DNA of 32,120 nucleotides from an uncultured Bacteroidales bacterium (lineage in GTDB: Bacteria > Bacteroidota > Bacteroidia > Bacteroidales > UBA932): the NCBI GenBank assembly GCA_905235535.1, contig CAJOLS010000068.1, forward strand, positions 1 through 32,120, given 5' to 3'. A program made the position numbers and the translations under genes. Under the pieces are notes generated by a model. That model saw only the letters and a program-made list of their open reading frames with translations, did not search any database and had not been told where the DNA came from. This document shows positions 1 to 7,908 of the stretch, piece after piece (position 1 is the first letter of the stretch; each line of letters starts with the position of its first letter).

Positions 1-98
1 TCACCCATAGGAACCCCCCTATGGCCAAAAATTTTCAAGAAAAATTTCCACAAAAATAAACTATAAATAAAAATATCAATCATTTCAAAACAGACTCT
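1..98 (-). repeat. Dispersed inverted-repeat element, copy 1 (truncated by window edge)
   Basis: This is the first of five copies of the same intergenic element; the left part lies outside the window. It shows the central hairpin (CCATAGG stem, six-base loop), the AT-rich arm and the terminal repeat ending CAGACTCT at 98. On the minus strand it reads in the same orientation as copy 3. Its outer edge overlaps the stop codon of the HAD phosphatase gene: the TAG at 97-99 uses A and G from the element. Confidence 0.9.
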
Positions 99-1140
99 AA
101 AACTGGAAAGGAACTTTCCGGACTTCCTGGCCATAGATGGTTTTGAAGTCATCCCTCATGGAGATGACGTGGTAACCGGCTTCTTTCCACTTTTCGGCCA
201 AAGCCAGCGCCCTCTGGCGGTTGGCATGGTCCCGGGCCTCGTCATCGGCAATGAGCATAAAGGCGGCGCTTTTGTACTTGCTGCTGCCCAGGCAGTAGTT
301 GTGCATGGCGCAGTCTCCGGTGCTGTTGCCAAAGGACAGGACGGGCACCTTGCCAATTTCCTGGGTTATCTGGAACACCTTGTTCGTCTTTACGTCTTTG
401 ATGATAAGCTCGTCCGAGCGGAGGACCTTCTCCCCGGGAGCCATGGTGTATTCTACTCCGGGGTTGTTTCCCTGCTCACAGGTTTTGAGGGTGACATCCA
501 TACCGATGACGTGCCGGGGGTCTATGCCGATGGCACTTACCAGGGCCCTGACAATGAAGCGGTCCGACCCGGACACAATGTAGAAGGTGAACCCGTTATC
601 GGCCAGGTACTGGAAGATTTCCAGCATGGGAAGGTAGAAGCTTTGGCCATACGTCATTCCGGTGAAGCCGTTGGCAGGGGTGGCCGCGTAGGATTTCACA
701 TAGGCTTCGAACTCCGGCAGGGTCATATTGGAATACGCCTTTGCCGCAGCGCGGGCGTGAATGAGTTCAAAACCCTCCGGCAGCGGCTTTCCGTCGCGGA
801 CAAAGTCCCGGATGCTCTGGGCCGCCTTTTTCACGTCCTTGGGCGCCTGGTACGAAGGGTCTTCCAGTCCCCTGTATTCCAGCAGGTTGTATTCAAAATA
901 GGTGGGATAGAGCTCTCCCAGGATGGTGCCGTCCATGTCAAAGGTGGCAATCCGGTCTTCCTGGGGAATGAAATGAAGGGAGTAGGGGTTGGTCACATCC
1001 TGCACATATTCTGTGAGGGCCGTGACGGCTTCGCAGGAGTTCCACAGGGTGAAGTATTCCTTCTGCCGGCACGTACCCTGTGCAAAACCGCTGAGGGTAA
1101 CGAAGAAGGAGACGACGAGGACAAGGATACGTTTACTCAT
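97..1140 (-). CDS. Secreted HAD-superfamily phosphatase
   Basis: This 347-residue protein has an N-terminal signal peptide (about residues 1-20, ending near GFAQG), so it probably acts in the periplasm. All four HAD motifs are visible: DMDGT at 68-72 (nucleophile D68 and acid D70), SGSD at 190-193, a candidate lysine at K248 and GNSTGD at 271-276. This layout fits the phosphoserine-phosphatase-like branch (PF12710-type); the substrate cannot be read from the sequence. The ATG overlaps the TGA of tsaC by 4 bp, so it is the last gene of the rhomboid-EEP-tsaC operon. The final Phe codon and TAG (97-102) coincide with the edge of a dispersed element, so the native C-terminus may have been altered. 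Confidence 0.85.
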   Translation of the reverse strand: MSKRILVLVVSFFVTLSGFAQGTCRQKEYFTLWNSCEAVTALTEYVQDVTNPYSLHFIPQEDRIATFDMDGTILGELYPTYFEYNLLEYRGLEDPSYQAPKDVKKAAQSIRDFVRDGKPLPEGFELIHARAAAKAYSNMTLPEFEAYVKSYAATPANGFTGMTYGQSFYLPMLEIFQYLADNGFTFYIVSGSDRFIVRALVSAIGIDPRHVIGMDVTLKTCEQGNNPGVEYTMAPGEKVLRSDELIIKDVKTNKVFQITQEIGKVPVLSFGNSTGDCAMHNYCLGSSKYKSAAFMLIADDEARDHANRQRALALAEKWKEAGYHVISMRDDFKTIYGQEVRKVPFQF

Positions 1141-1739
1141 TTTCTTATTATTTCAATTTCTCCACGGAGGCCCACCTTCAAGATTTGGGAGGCCTTGCCG
1201 GTGCTTTGGGTGTCTATGGACGGGGGCACTACAAAGTCCACGGCGTCCTTGATTTCCTGGGGAATCTCCGAAAAACGCTGCGGGGTGGGTTCCCCGGAAA
1301 TATTGGCCGATGTGCTCACGATGGGGCGGCCCAGCTTGAATACCAGGTCCCGGCACCAGTCCATCAGGGGGATGCGGATGCCCACGGAACCGTCTTCGGC
1401 CACGGCATTGTGGGCCAGGTGCCAGCGGTCTCCGGGAGCGCCGGGCTCACCGGAGAGGGCCTCGGGATAGATGATGGTCATGGGGGCGTCGTTCACCTCC
1501 ACCAGGTCCACTGCGATGGAAGGGACCTCCTTCACATATTTGGCCACCATGTCCAGATTGCACGCCAGGAGTACCAGGGATTTGCTGTCCGAGCGCTGCT
1601 TAATCTCAAAAATCTTAGCCACGGCCCCGGGATGGGTGGCATCGCAGCCCAGGCCCCACACGGTGTCTGTGGGGTAGAGGATGGTACCGCCTTCACGCAG
1701 GACGCGAAGGGCTTCACTTTGTATTTCCTGAGGACTCAT
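1137..1739 (-). CDS. tsaC: L-threonylcarbamoyladenylate synthase (TsaC/YrdC/Sua5 family)
   Basis: This enzyme makes threonylcarbamoyl-AMP from threonine, bicarbonate and ATP, the first step of the t6A37 modification of tRNAs reading ANN codons. The 200-residue protein has the family hallmarks: PTDTVWGLGCDA at 23-34, KQRSDSKSL at about 47-55 (KxR and nucleotide-binding region) and STSANISGEPTP at 142-153. It is the short single-domain form without the Sua5 C-terminal domain. I chose the ATG at 1739; a longer in-frame start at 1793 would add 18 residues unlike the family and lie deep inside the upstream gene. It overlaps the upstream EEP gene by 26 bp and the HAD gene by 4 bp, implying translational coupling. 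Confidence 0.93.
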   Translation of the reverse strand: MSPQEIQSEALRVLREGGTILYPTDTVWGLGCDATHPGAVAKIFEIKQRSDSKSLVLLACNLDMVAKYVKEVPSIAVDLVEVNDAPMTIIYPEALSGEPGAPGDRWHLAHNAVAEDGSVGIRIPLMDWCRDLVFKLGRPIVSTSANISGEPTPQRFSEIPQEIKDAVDFVVPPSIDTQSTGKASQILKVGLRGEIEIIRK

Positions 1740-2796
1740 AGTATGTAGCAATAACGGGGAAATGGTCTGAATACGCGGCCTTCTCCACCTCATAGGAAAC
1801 GGCCTGGAGGTCTTTGGGATACAGGATATAGTCTATACGGAGGAGGGGCCAAAGCGCACGGTAGGTGGCGCCGAAGCCCTTGCCGGCCTTCACGAAGGAA
1901 TCGTTCCTGCCTCTGAGGAGACGGAAATACGTGTAGGAGAGCGGGGTGTCGTTGAAGTCTCCCAGCACCAGGGAACGCACGGAGGCGGCGTTCACGCTCT
2001 GGAGCACGTGGGCCACCTGGCGCGGCCGTTCCCGGATGGAGCGGCGCATCTTGAGGCCGGTCTCTTCCCGGAAAGCATCGTCTCTGAAGCCTTTCACCAA
2101 TCGGCCCAGGGAAATGTTGTAGCTCTCAAAATGGCAGTTGTAGATGCGCACCGTGCTGTTATCCAGCTTAACGTCTGTCCAGATGGCCATGTTGGTGGAC
2201 TTTTCAAACACTTCTTTCCCGCGGGCCACCACGGGACGGCGGCTCAGGGTGAGGTTGCCCGCATGGCCGCTCTTGCCGGTAAGGACGTAATATTCGGCCT
2301 TATAACCCGGGAAATGCTTGCCGAGCCAGCGGTCCAGGTTCATTTCCGAAGGGAGGTAAAACTCCTGGAGGCAGATGATGTCGGCATCCTGGCGCATGAG
2401 GTACGCGCTTACGGAATCGGCCAGTTGGGCCCTGTCCTGCGCACTGTCCCCATGGACAAACAGGCCCACGTTGTAGGAAATGACCTTGAGCGAAGATTCT
2501 CCTTCCACTTTTTTCCAGTGCGGCTGATAGTATCGGCCTGCAAAGAAGAAGGAAGGCAGCAGCACCACCAGCAGCAGCCCCTTCATGGAGGAGCGGCGAA
2601 AGAGGGCCCACACGAAAAGTCCCAACGTAATGACCAGGAAAACCGGATACAGCAGGCCGAAAAGGGTGAAGAACCAGAATTTGGCGGGGTCGAAGATGAC
2701 GGAGCAGTAGCTAAGTGCCAGCAATACCGACATCACTATGGACACGGTACCGAAAGAGAGGCGGGAGAGCCAATGCCTTTGCTTGATCTCTGACAT
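1714..2796 (-). CDS. Membrane-anchored endonuclease/exonuclease/phosphatase (EEP) family protein
   Basis: This 360-residue protein has three predicted N-terminal membrane segments (about 14-34, 41-65 and 72-87) followed by an EEP hydrolase domain. The catalytic signature is complete: SYNVG at 107-111, LQE at 143-145, NCHFES at 220-225, GDFND at 279-283, RIDYIL at 320-325 and SDHFP at 343-347. The family includes nucleases, phosphoinositide phosphatases and sphingomyelinases, so the substrate is open. Topology would put the hydrolase after the third helix. The ATG directly follows the TAA of the rhomboid gene with no gap, and the 3' end overlaps tsaC by 26 bp. The pairing with rhomboid and YrdC families is seen in other Bacteroidota, but a shared job is not evident. 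Confidence 0.88.
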   Translation of the reverse strand: MSEIKQRHWLSRLSFGTVSIVMSVLLALSYCSVIFDPAKFWFFTLFGLLYPVFLVITLGLFVWALFRRSSMKGLLLVVLLPSFFFAGRYYQPHWKKVEGESSLKVISYNVGLFVHGDSAQDRAQLADSVSAYLMRQDADIICLQEFYLPSEMNLDRWLGKHFPGYKAEYYVLTGKSGHAGNLTLSRRPVVARGKEVFEKSTNMAIWTDVKLDNSTVRIYNCHFESYNISLGRLVKGFRDDAFREETGLKMRRSIRERPRQVAHVLQSVNAASVRSLVLGDFNDTPLSYTYFRLLRGRNDSFVKAGKGFGATYRALWPLLRIDYILYPKDLQAVSYEVEKAAYSDHFPVIATYYESSGNTK

Positions 2797-3444
2797 TTAC
2801 CAGCTTCTATACAGTTTCCCTGTCTTTTTCCAATAGCGGACGAGGAGCCAGCCGAAGAGAGCTCCGCCCAGGTGGGCGAAGTGGGCCACACCCACCCCCC
2901 TGCCGGAAATGCCGGTGAACAATTCTATGCCGATGAAGATGATGACCCACCACTTGGCGTTGAGCGTAACGGGCGGGAAGAGAAGGGTGAGCTTGGCCTG
3001 GGGATACAGCATGGCAAAGGCCACCAGCACGCCGTAAATGGCACCGGAAGCGCCCACCATGGGCGTGACCATAGCCGCGGCAAGATTACCGCCCAAATAC
3101 TTGATTTCCAGCCATTCCACAAAGGTGTGGAAGGCCACGGCGCCCAGGCCGGTGATAAAATAGAACAGCAGGTACTTCCGGGTTCCCAGAGCCCTTTCCA
3201 CCACCATACCGAACATGACCAAGGAGTACATGTTGAAGAAGATGTGCCACCAGCCGCCGTGCATGAACATGTGCGTGAGGGGCTGCCACCAGCGGAAGAA
3301 GGGGGATTCCGGGTAGAACATGGCGAAAGTGCCCACCATGAATTCCTCGTTGATGAGCGTGGCTACAAACATGATGACGTTCACCAAGAGGAGGTTCCGG
3401 GTTACCGGAGGAAGATTCTGTAAAAAAACGTTATTGTTTGCCAT
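2797..3444 (-). CDS. Rhomboid family intramembrane serine protease
   Basis: This 215-residue polytopic protein has the rhomboid signature: the HGGWWHIFFN region (H67 and N71), the catalytic GASG motif with S133, and the partner histidine H191 in AHLGG. It would cleave transmembrane helices of unknown substrates in the cytoplasmic membrane. It is the first gene of the operon rhomboid-EEP-tsaC-HAD phosphatase. The start codon lies only 4 bases from the end of dispersed-element copy 2, so the element forms the whole 5' region and any promoter must lie in the element or upstream in the argC operon. No Shine-Dalgarno-like sequence is visible. Confidence 0.93.
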   Translation of the reverse strand: MANNNVFLQNLPPVTRNLLLVNVIMFVATLINEEFMVGTFAMFYPESPFFRWWQPLTHMFMHGGWWHIFFNMYSLVMFGMVVERALGTRKYLLFYFITGLGAVAFHTFVEWLEIKYLGGNLAAAMVTPMVGASGAIYGVLVAFAMLYPQAKLTLLFPPVTLNAKWWVIIFIGIELFTGISGRGVGVAHFAHLGGALFGWLLVRYWKKTGKLYRSW

Positions 3445-3448
3445 ATTA

Positions 3449-3613
3449 AGAGTCTGTTTTGAAATGATTCAATAAATTCTTTTTGTTTCTTTTTTGGTAA
3501 ATTTTCCTCAAAAATTTTCACCCATAGGAACCCCTATGGCCAAAAATTTTCAAGAAAAATTTCCACATAAATAAACTATAAATAAAAATATCAATCATTT
3601 CAAAACAGACTCT
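3449..3613 (-). repeat. Dispersed inverted-repeat element, copy 2 (165 bp)
   Basis: This full-length copy lies in opposite plus-strand orientation to copies 3-5, with AGAGTCTGTTTTGAAATG-type terminal repeats at both ends. The centre carries the CCATAGG/CCTATGG hairpin with loop GGTT (read on minus). It fills the whole gap between the argC stop and the rhomboid start. The argC TAG at 3612-3614 is built from one preceding T plus AG of the element. Confidence 0.95.
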
Positions 3614-4559
3614 AAAAGGCCGATGCCTTCAGGCGGAGGCCGGCGGTTTCCGGCAGGGAGAACATGAGGTTCATATTCTGGACGGCCTGGCCGGAGGCGC
3701 CTTTCAAAAGATTGTCTATAACACTGGTAACTACTAACTGACCTTGGACCATTTCCAGGGAAATGAGGCATTTGTTGGTATTGACCACCTGCTTGAGGTC
3801 TGCCGGGCCGGAGAGCACCCAGGTGAAAGGGGCCGATGCATAGAAAGACTCGTACAGAGCCTTCACCTCTTCCAGGGAAAGGGTGCAGGGCGTCTGGGCC
3901 ACCGCGAAAATGCCCCGGGCAAAATCTCCCCGCACCGGGATGAAATGGAGGTTGTCTCCCACACCCAGGCTGCGGCGAATCTCTGCCAGATGCTGATGGG
4001 TCAATACTTTATAGGCCGATAAATTGTTGCTTCTCCAGCTGAAATGGGTGGTGGCCGAAGGCTTGACGCCGGCGCCGGTGGACCCGGTAACCGCCTGCAC
4101 GTGGATTTCTCCCTGCAGGAGACCTGCATCCGCCAGCGGCAGCAGGGCCAGCTGCAGGGCCGTTGCAAAGCAGCCGGGGTTGGCCACCTTCCTGGCTGCG
4201 GCAATCCGCTCCCGGTTCCGCTCCGGAAGCCCGTACACATAGCCATCCGATTCGTCCCGGAAATCCTGGGCCAGGTCTATGACCTTGAGCCCCTCCGGGC
4301 AGGGATGCTCCTCCCAGAACTCCCGGCTCTTGCCGTGGGCCGAGCAGAGGAACAGCACGTCTATCCCTTCCAGGTTCACCTGGTCCGTAAACACCAGGTC
4401 CGTGTCTCCCACCAGCCCGGGGTGATGCTCCGCCACGGGTTTTCCCGCCTGGCTCTCCGAATGGATCCAGGCAATGCCGGCCTCCGGATGGTTCACCAGA
4501 AGCCGCACCAGCTCACCGGCCGTATAACCGGCGCCGCCTATGATTCCCGTGCGGATCAT
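3612..4559 (-). CDS. argC: N-acetyl- (or N-succinyl-) gamma-glutamyl-phosphate reductase
   Basis: ArgC is the NADPH-dependent reductase of arginine biosynthesis that turns N-acyl-glutamyl phosphate into the semialdehyde. The 315-residue protein has the nucleotide-binding GGAGYTAGEL at 8-17, the active-site cysteine C130 in NPGCFA, and the GSTGAGVKPS and HQHLAEI segments typical of the family. The ATG overlaps the TGA of the upstream GNAT gene by 4 bp, so the two are co-transcribed from the divergent arg control region. Bacteroidota often use N-succinyl intermediates; whether the acyl group here is acetyl or succinyl cannot be decided. The last codon (Phe, TTT) and the stop TAG abut dispersed-element copy 2. 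Confidence 0.95.
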   Translation of the reverse strand: MIRTGIIGGAGYTAGELVRLLVNHPEAGIAWIHSESQAGKPVAEHHPGLVGDTDLVFTDQVNLEGIDVLFLCSAHGKSREFWEEHPCPEGLKVIDLAQDFRDESDGYVYGLPERNRERIAAARKVANPGCFATALQLALLPLADAGLLQGEIHVQAVTGSTGAGVKPSATTHFSWRSNNLSAYKVLTHQHLAEIRRSLGVGDNLHFIPVRGDFARGIFAVAQTPCTLSLEEVKALYESFYASAPFTWVLSGPADLKQVVNTNKCLISLEMVQGQLVVTSVIDNLLKGASGQAVQNMNLMFSLPETAGLRLKASAF

Positions 4560-5119
4560 TCTTCGCCGGGATGATGGATGGTCAGATGCTCCTTAGGGTC
4601 GTACAGGAGGCCCGTGCACAGGCACATCTTGTAATCTCGGTCCTTGAGGATGGCGAAATGGCGGCAGCCTTCGCAGCCCTTCCAGAACTCCGGGTCGTCC
4701 GTCAGTTCGGCAAAGGGAACCGGGCGGAAGCCGAATTCATAGTTCATCTTCATCACGGCCGATCCGGTGGTGATGGAGAAAATCTTGGCGTCCGGGAAAA
4801 GCTTGCGGGACAGGATGAAGGTCTGTTCCTTGATGCGCTTGGCAATGCCCATGCCGCGGAACTTGTGCGCCACAATAAGGCCGGAATTGGCTACGAAGCT
4901 TTTTCCGCCCCAGGATTCGATATAGGAAAAACCGGCGAACTCTCCCTCGTCCGTGAGGGCGATGACCGCCTTTCCCGAAAGAATCTTCGAGTTGATATAT
5001 TCGGGAGTACGGTTGGCGATACCGGTCTTCCGCTCCAGGGAGGAGATATAGATTTCTTGGCAGATGGCTTCGGCATAGGCCGTGTGGCACTCCTGAGCCA
5101 CCATCACTTGGATTTCCAT
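4556..5119 (-). CDS. GNAT acyltransferase, probable N-acylglutamate synthase of arginine biosynthesis
   Basis: This 187-residue GNAT-fold protein has the acyl-CoA binding loop KFRGMGIA at 86-93. Its C-terminus carries CEGC at 149-152 and CLC at 166-168, which could bind a metal or be structural. It is the first gene of the argC operon and is divergent from argR. Similar GNAT genes lie beside argR, argG and argC in Bacteroides and have been implicated in the first step of the pathway, acylation of glutamate. I therefore infer that role, replacing classical ArgA or ArgJ, but the sequence does not show the substrate. A candidate promoter (TTG-N21-TAATTTTG) lies at 5146-5177. Confidence 0.75.
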   Translation of the reverse strand: MEIQVMVAQECHTAYAEAICQEIYISSLERKTGIANRTPEYINSKILSGKAVIALTDEGEFAGFSYIESWGGKSFVANSGLIVAHKFRGMGIAKRIKEQTFILSRKLFPDAKIFSITTGSAVMKMNYEFGFRPVPFAELTDDPEFWKGCEGCRHFAILKDRDYKMCLCTGLLYDPKEHLTIHHPGEE

Positions 5120-5145
5120 AAGACGTCAACAAATTTTTAAGGGCA

Positions 5146-5177
5146 CAAAATTACAAAACTTTTATTAAGATATGCAA
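5146..5177 (-). promoter_or_regulatory. Candidate promoter of the GNAT-argC operon
   Basis: On the minus strand TTG (5175-5177) is followed after 21 bases by TAATTTTG (5146-5153), matching the Bacteroidota pattern TTTG-N19-21-TAnnTTTG. The -7 is followed by TGCCC, the same bases that follow the divergent argR -7. Confidence 0.55.
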
Positions 5178-5183
5178 GTTTTT

Positions 5184-5197
5184 CAGATAAATATTCA
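5184..5197 (+). promoter_or_regulatory. Candidate ARG box (ArgR operator)
   Basis: CAGATAAATATTCA matches the ARG-box consensus TGAATwwwwATTCA at 11 of 14 positions, with a perfect right half. It directly abuts the argR -7 motif, so a bound repressor would block that promoter and could reach the divergent one. No second convincing tandem box is visible. Confidence 0.5.
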
Positions 5198-5205
5198 TAT
5201 ATTTG
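5198..5205 (+). promoter_or_regulatory. argR -7 promoter motif
   Basis: TATATTTG fits TAnnTTTG and lies 29 bases before the argR ATG. No clear TTTG-type -33 box is seen at the expected spacing. TTTGTGCCC here is inverted relative to GGGCACAAA at 5141-5149. Confidence 0.5.
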
Positions 5206-5234
5206 TGCCCGAAATGGATAATTATATCATATAA

Positions 5235-5690
5235 ATGCAGAATTCGACCAAGAAAAGACAGCAGGCTATCCTGGATATCATCCACGCAGGACCGGTATTC
5301 AACCAGGAAGAACTGGCCCTCCGGCTCAAAGAGGCGGGCATTTCTTCCACGCAGGCCACCCTGTCCCGGGACCTCAACGCCCTCAAAATCTCCAAGATTC
5401 CGGGAGAGGGCTATGTGATCCCGGTCAATAGCCATCCCCCCACCACGGACCTTTCTTCCGGTGTGCTCCGCATCCAGTTTTCCGGCCAGCTGGCCGTGCT
5501 CAAAACCCGTCCGGGCCTGGCCAGCGCCGTTGCGGCCCTGCTGGACACGCAGGTGATGCGCCCGGTCATCGGCACCATCGCCGGGGACGACACCATTCTG
5601 CTTATCGGCCGGGTGGATGCATCCCAGGCAGATATCCTGGATGCCCTTACCCCCCTTTTCCCAGAAATTAAAAACAGAGTAGTCATATGA
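5235..5690 (+). CDS. argR: Arginine repressor
   Basis: ArgR is the arginine-sensing hexameric repressor of arginine genes. The 151-residue protein has the family's usual length. The N-terminal winged helix carries the recognition segment SSTQATLSRDL (37-47), and the C-terminal arginine-binding and oligomerisation domain carries GTIAGDDT (113-120), with the aspartates that contact arginine. It is the first gene of argR-argG-deacylase-argH and overlaps argG by 4 bp. An ARG-box-like site sits just upstream of its -7 motif, so autoregulation and control of both divergent operons is likely. Confidence 0.95.
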   Translation: MQNSTKKRQQAILDIIHAGPVFNQEELALRLKEAGISSTQATLSRDLNALKISKIPGEGYVIPVNSHPPTTDLSSGVLRIQFSGQLAVLKTRPGLASAVAALLDTQVMRPVIGTIAGDDTILLIGRVDASQADILDALTPLFPEIKNRVVI

Positions 5691-6877
5691 AAATCGTAGT
5701 TGCTTACAGCGGAGGTCTGGATACCTCCTATACCGTCATGTACCTGGCCAACCAGGGCCACGAAGTCTATGCCGCCTGCGCAGACACCGGAGGATTCTCC
5801 CCCGCCCAGCTGGCCAAGAACGAAGAAAACGCCTACAAGCTGGGCGCCAAAGGCTTTGTAGCCCTTGACGTAAAAGACGAGTACTATGAGAAGAGCCTTA
5901 AATATATGGTATTCGGCAACGTCCTCAGGGGCGGCACCTATCCCATCTCCGTTTCCTCGGAGCGCATCTTCCAGGCCATCGCCATCGCCCGTTACGCCAA
6001 GGAGATAGGGGCCGATGCCATCGCCCACGGCTCCACCGGCGCCGGCAACGACCAGGTGCGCTTTGACATGACCTTCCAGGTGATGTGCCCGGAAATGGAA
6101 ATCATCACCCTCACCCGCGACAAGGCCCTCACCCGCCAGGAAGAGGTGGATTACCTGAACCAGCACGGCTTCCCGGCCGATTTTGCCAAGCTCAAGTACT
6201 CCTACAACGTGGGCCTCTGGGGCACTTCCATCTGCGGCGGAGAGCTGCTGAATTCTGCTCAGGGCCTGCCTGAATCGGCCTATCTGAAACCCGTTACGAA
6301 GACCGGAACCAAGACCGTGAAGATTGGCTTCAAGGAAGGACAGATTGTTTCGGTGGACGGAAAAACTTTTGATTCACCCGTCGCCGCCATCCAGGCGCTG
6401 GAGGCTTCCGTGGAAGGATACGGCCTGGGCCGGGACATCCACGTGGGAGACACCATCATCGGCATCAAGGGCCGCGTGGGCTTCGAGGCCGCCGCGCCCA
6501 TGCTCATCATCGCCGCCCACAAATATCTTGAGAAATACACCCTTTCCAAGTGGCAGCAGTACTGGAAAGACCAAGTGGGCACCTGGTACGGCATGTTCCT
6601 GCACGAGAGCCAGTACCTGGAGCCCGTGATGCGGGACATTGAAGCCATGCTGGAGAGCAGCCAGCGCAATGTGACCGGTACGGTCATTGTCCAGTACGGC
6701 CCCAAGCAGTTTGAGACCGTGGGCGTGGAAAGCGTCAACGACCTGGTGAAAACCAAGTTCGGAGAATACGGGGAAATGCAGAAGGGCTGGACGGCCGACG
6801 ATGCCAAAGGCTTCATCAAGGTCCTCTCCACCCCGCTGCGGGTCTATTACAACCGGCACGAGGACGAGATCCTATGA
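5687..6877 (+). CDS. argG: Argininosuccinate synthase
   Basis: ArgG condenses citrulline and aspartate with ATP to argininosuccinate in the cytoplasm. The 396-residue protein has the N-type ATP pyrophosphatase loop AYSGGLDTS at 6-14 and the substrate-binding HGSTGAGNDQVRFD at 114-127. It overlaps argR upstream and the deacylase gene downstream by 4 bp each (ATGA junctions), so translation is likely coupled. Confidence 0.97.
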   Translation: MKIVVAYSGGLDTSYTVMYLANQGHEVYAACADTGGFSPAQLAKNEENAYKLGAKGFVALDVKDEYYEKSLKYMVFGNVLRGGTYPISVSSERIFQAIAIARYAKEIGADAIAHGSTGAGNDQVRFDMTFQVMCPEMEIITLTRDKALTRQEEVDYLNQHGFPADFAKLKYSYNVGLWGTSICGGELLNSAQGLPESAYLKPVTKTGTKTVKIGFKEGQIVSVDGKTFDSPVAAIQALEASVEGYGLGRDIHVGDTIIGIKGRVGFEAAAPMLIIAAHKYLEKYTLSKWQQYWKDQVGTWYGMFLHESQYLEPVMRDIEAMLESSQRNVTGTVIVQYGPKQFETVGVESVNDLVKTKFGEYGEMQKGWTADDAKGFIKVLSTPLRVYYNRHEDEIL

Positions 6878-7908
6878 TTTCTCTCCTGCAACAGCTCATT
6901 GCCATTCCCTCCCTGAGCCGGGACGAAGGGGCTGTGGCCGATTTCCTGGAGCAGTGGCTCCGGAAAGAGGGCCTGGAGCCCCACCGCTGCGGCAACAACC
7001 TCTGGTGCTGCCACGGCTCGGGGCCTGCCGTCCTGCTGGATGCCCATATAGATACGGTGAAGCCGGTGGCGGGCTGGACGCGGGACCCTTTCACGCCCTC
7101 GGTGGAAGGAGACCGCCTGTACGGCCTGGGAAGCAATGACGACGGCGCTTCGGTGGTGGCGCTTATAGCCGCCTACAAGCATCTTATCGCCAAGCCGCAG
7201 GCCTATACGCTTATCCTTTCCCTGTCGGCCGAAGAGGAAACCAGCGGTCGCAAGGGGCTGGAGATTTCCCTGCCGGAGATGGAAGCGGCCTGCGGGCCCA
7301 TTTCCTTCGGTGTTTTCGGGGAGCCCACTTCCTTAGAGATGGCCGTGGCGGAGAAAGGGCTCATGGTGCTGGACTGCACGGTAAGCGGCGTGGCCGGGCA
7401 TGCAGCCCGTAACACCGGCGTCAATGCCATCTACAAGGCCCTGCCGGCCATAGAATGGTTCCGGGGCAAACAGTTTGAAAAGGTTTCCCCCCTGCTGGGT
7501 CCGGTGAAGATGACCGTGACGCAAATCAATGCCGGAACGCAGCACAACGTGATTCCGGACGTATGCACCTTCGTGGTGGACACCCGTTCCAACGGGCTCT
7601 ATACCAACGAGGATCTCCTGGCGCTCATCCAGGCGGAAGCCCCCTGCCAGACCGTGGCCCGTTCCACCCGGCTGTGCGGCTCTTCCATAGCGGAAGACCA
7701 TCCGCTGGTTCTTCGCGCCCGGGAGCTGGGCATTGCCACCGTGGGCTCTCCCACGCTTTCCAACCAGGCACTCTGCCGCTTCCCCTCCGTAAAAATAGGC
7801 CCCGGAGATTCGGTGCGCTCCCACACGGCCGACGAATATGTGAACACGGCCGACATGGCCAAGGCTACGGAGATTTATGTTCAATTATTGGATGGACTGA
7901 AAGTATGA
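6874..7908 (+). CDS. M20 family deacylase, probable N-acyl-citrulline/ornithine deacylase (ArgE-like)
   Basis: This 344-residue M20 zinc metallopeptidase-fold protein has ligand motifs DAHID (H58, D60), GSNDDGAS (D89/D90) and SAEEETSG (E120/E121), plus a late SHTADEY histidine. Its position between argG and argH indicates that it removes the acyl group from the arginine intermediate. In Bacteroidota carbamoylation can occur on N-acyl-ornithine, in which case the substrate would be N-acyl-citrulline, placing it just before ArgG. The argB, argD and argF-like genes are not in this window, so the order of steps is inferred. It overlaps both neighbours by 4 bp. Confidence 0.85.
   Translation: MISLLQQLIAIPSLSRDEGAVADFLEQWLRKEGLEPHRCGNNLWCCHGSGPAVLLDAHIDTVKPVAGWTRDPFTPSVEGDRLYGLGSNDDGASVVALIAAYKHLIAKPQAYTLILSLSAEEETSGRKGLEISLPEMEAACGPISFGVFGEPTSLEMAVAEKGLMVLDCTVSGVAGHAARNTGVNAIYKALPAIEWFRGKQFEKVSPLLGPVKMTVTQINAGTQHNVIPDVCTFVVDTRSNGLYTNEDLLALIQAEAPCQTVARSTRLCGSSIAEDHPLVLRARELGIATVGSPTLSNQALCRFPSVKIGPGDSVRSHTADEYVNTADMAKATEIYVQLLDGLKV

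Noticed and set aside
7563..7904. Upstream in-frame extension of argH
   Set aside because: It lies inside the deacylase gene and lacks ArgH similarity; the ATG at 7905 has the operon's regular 4-bp overlap.
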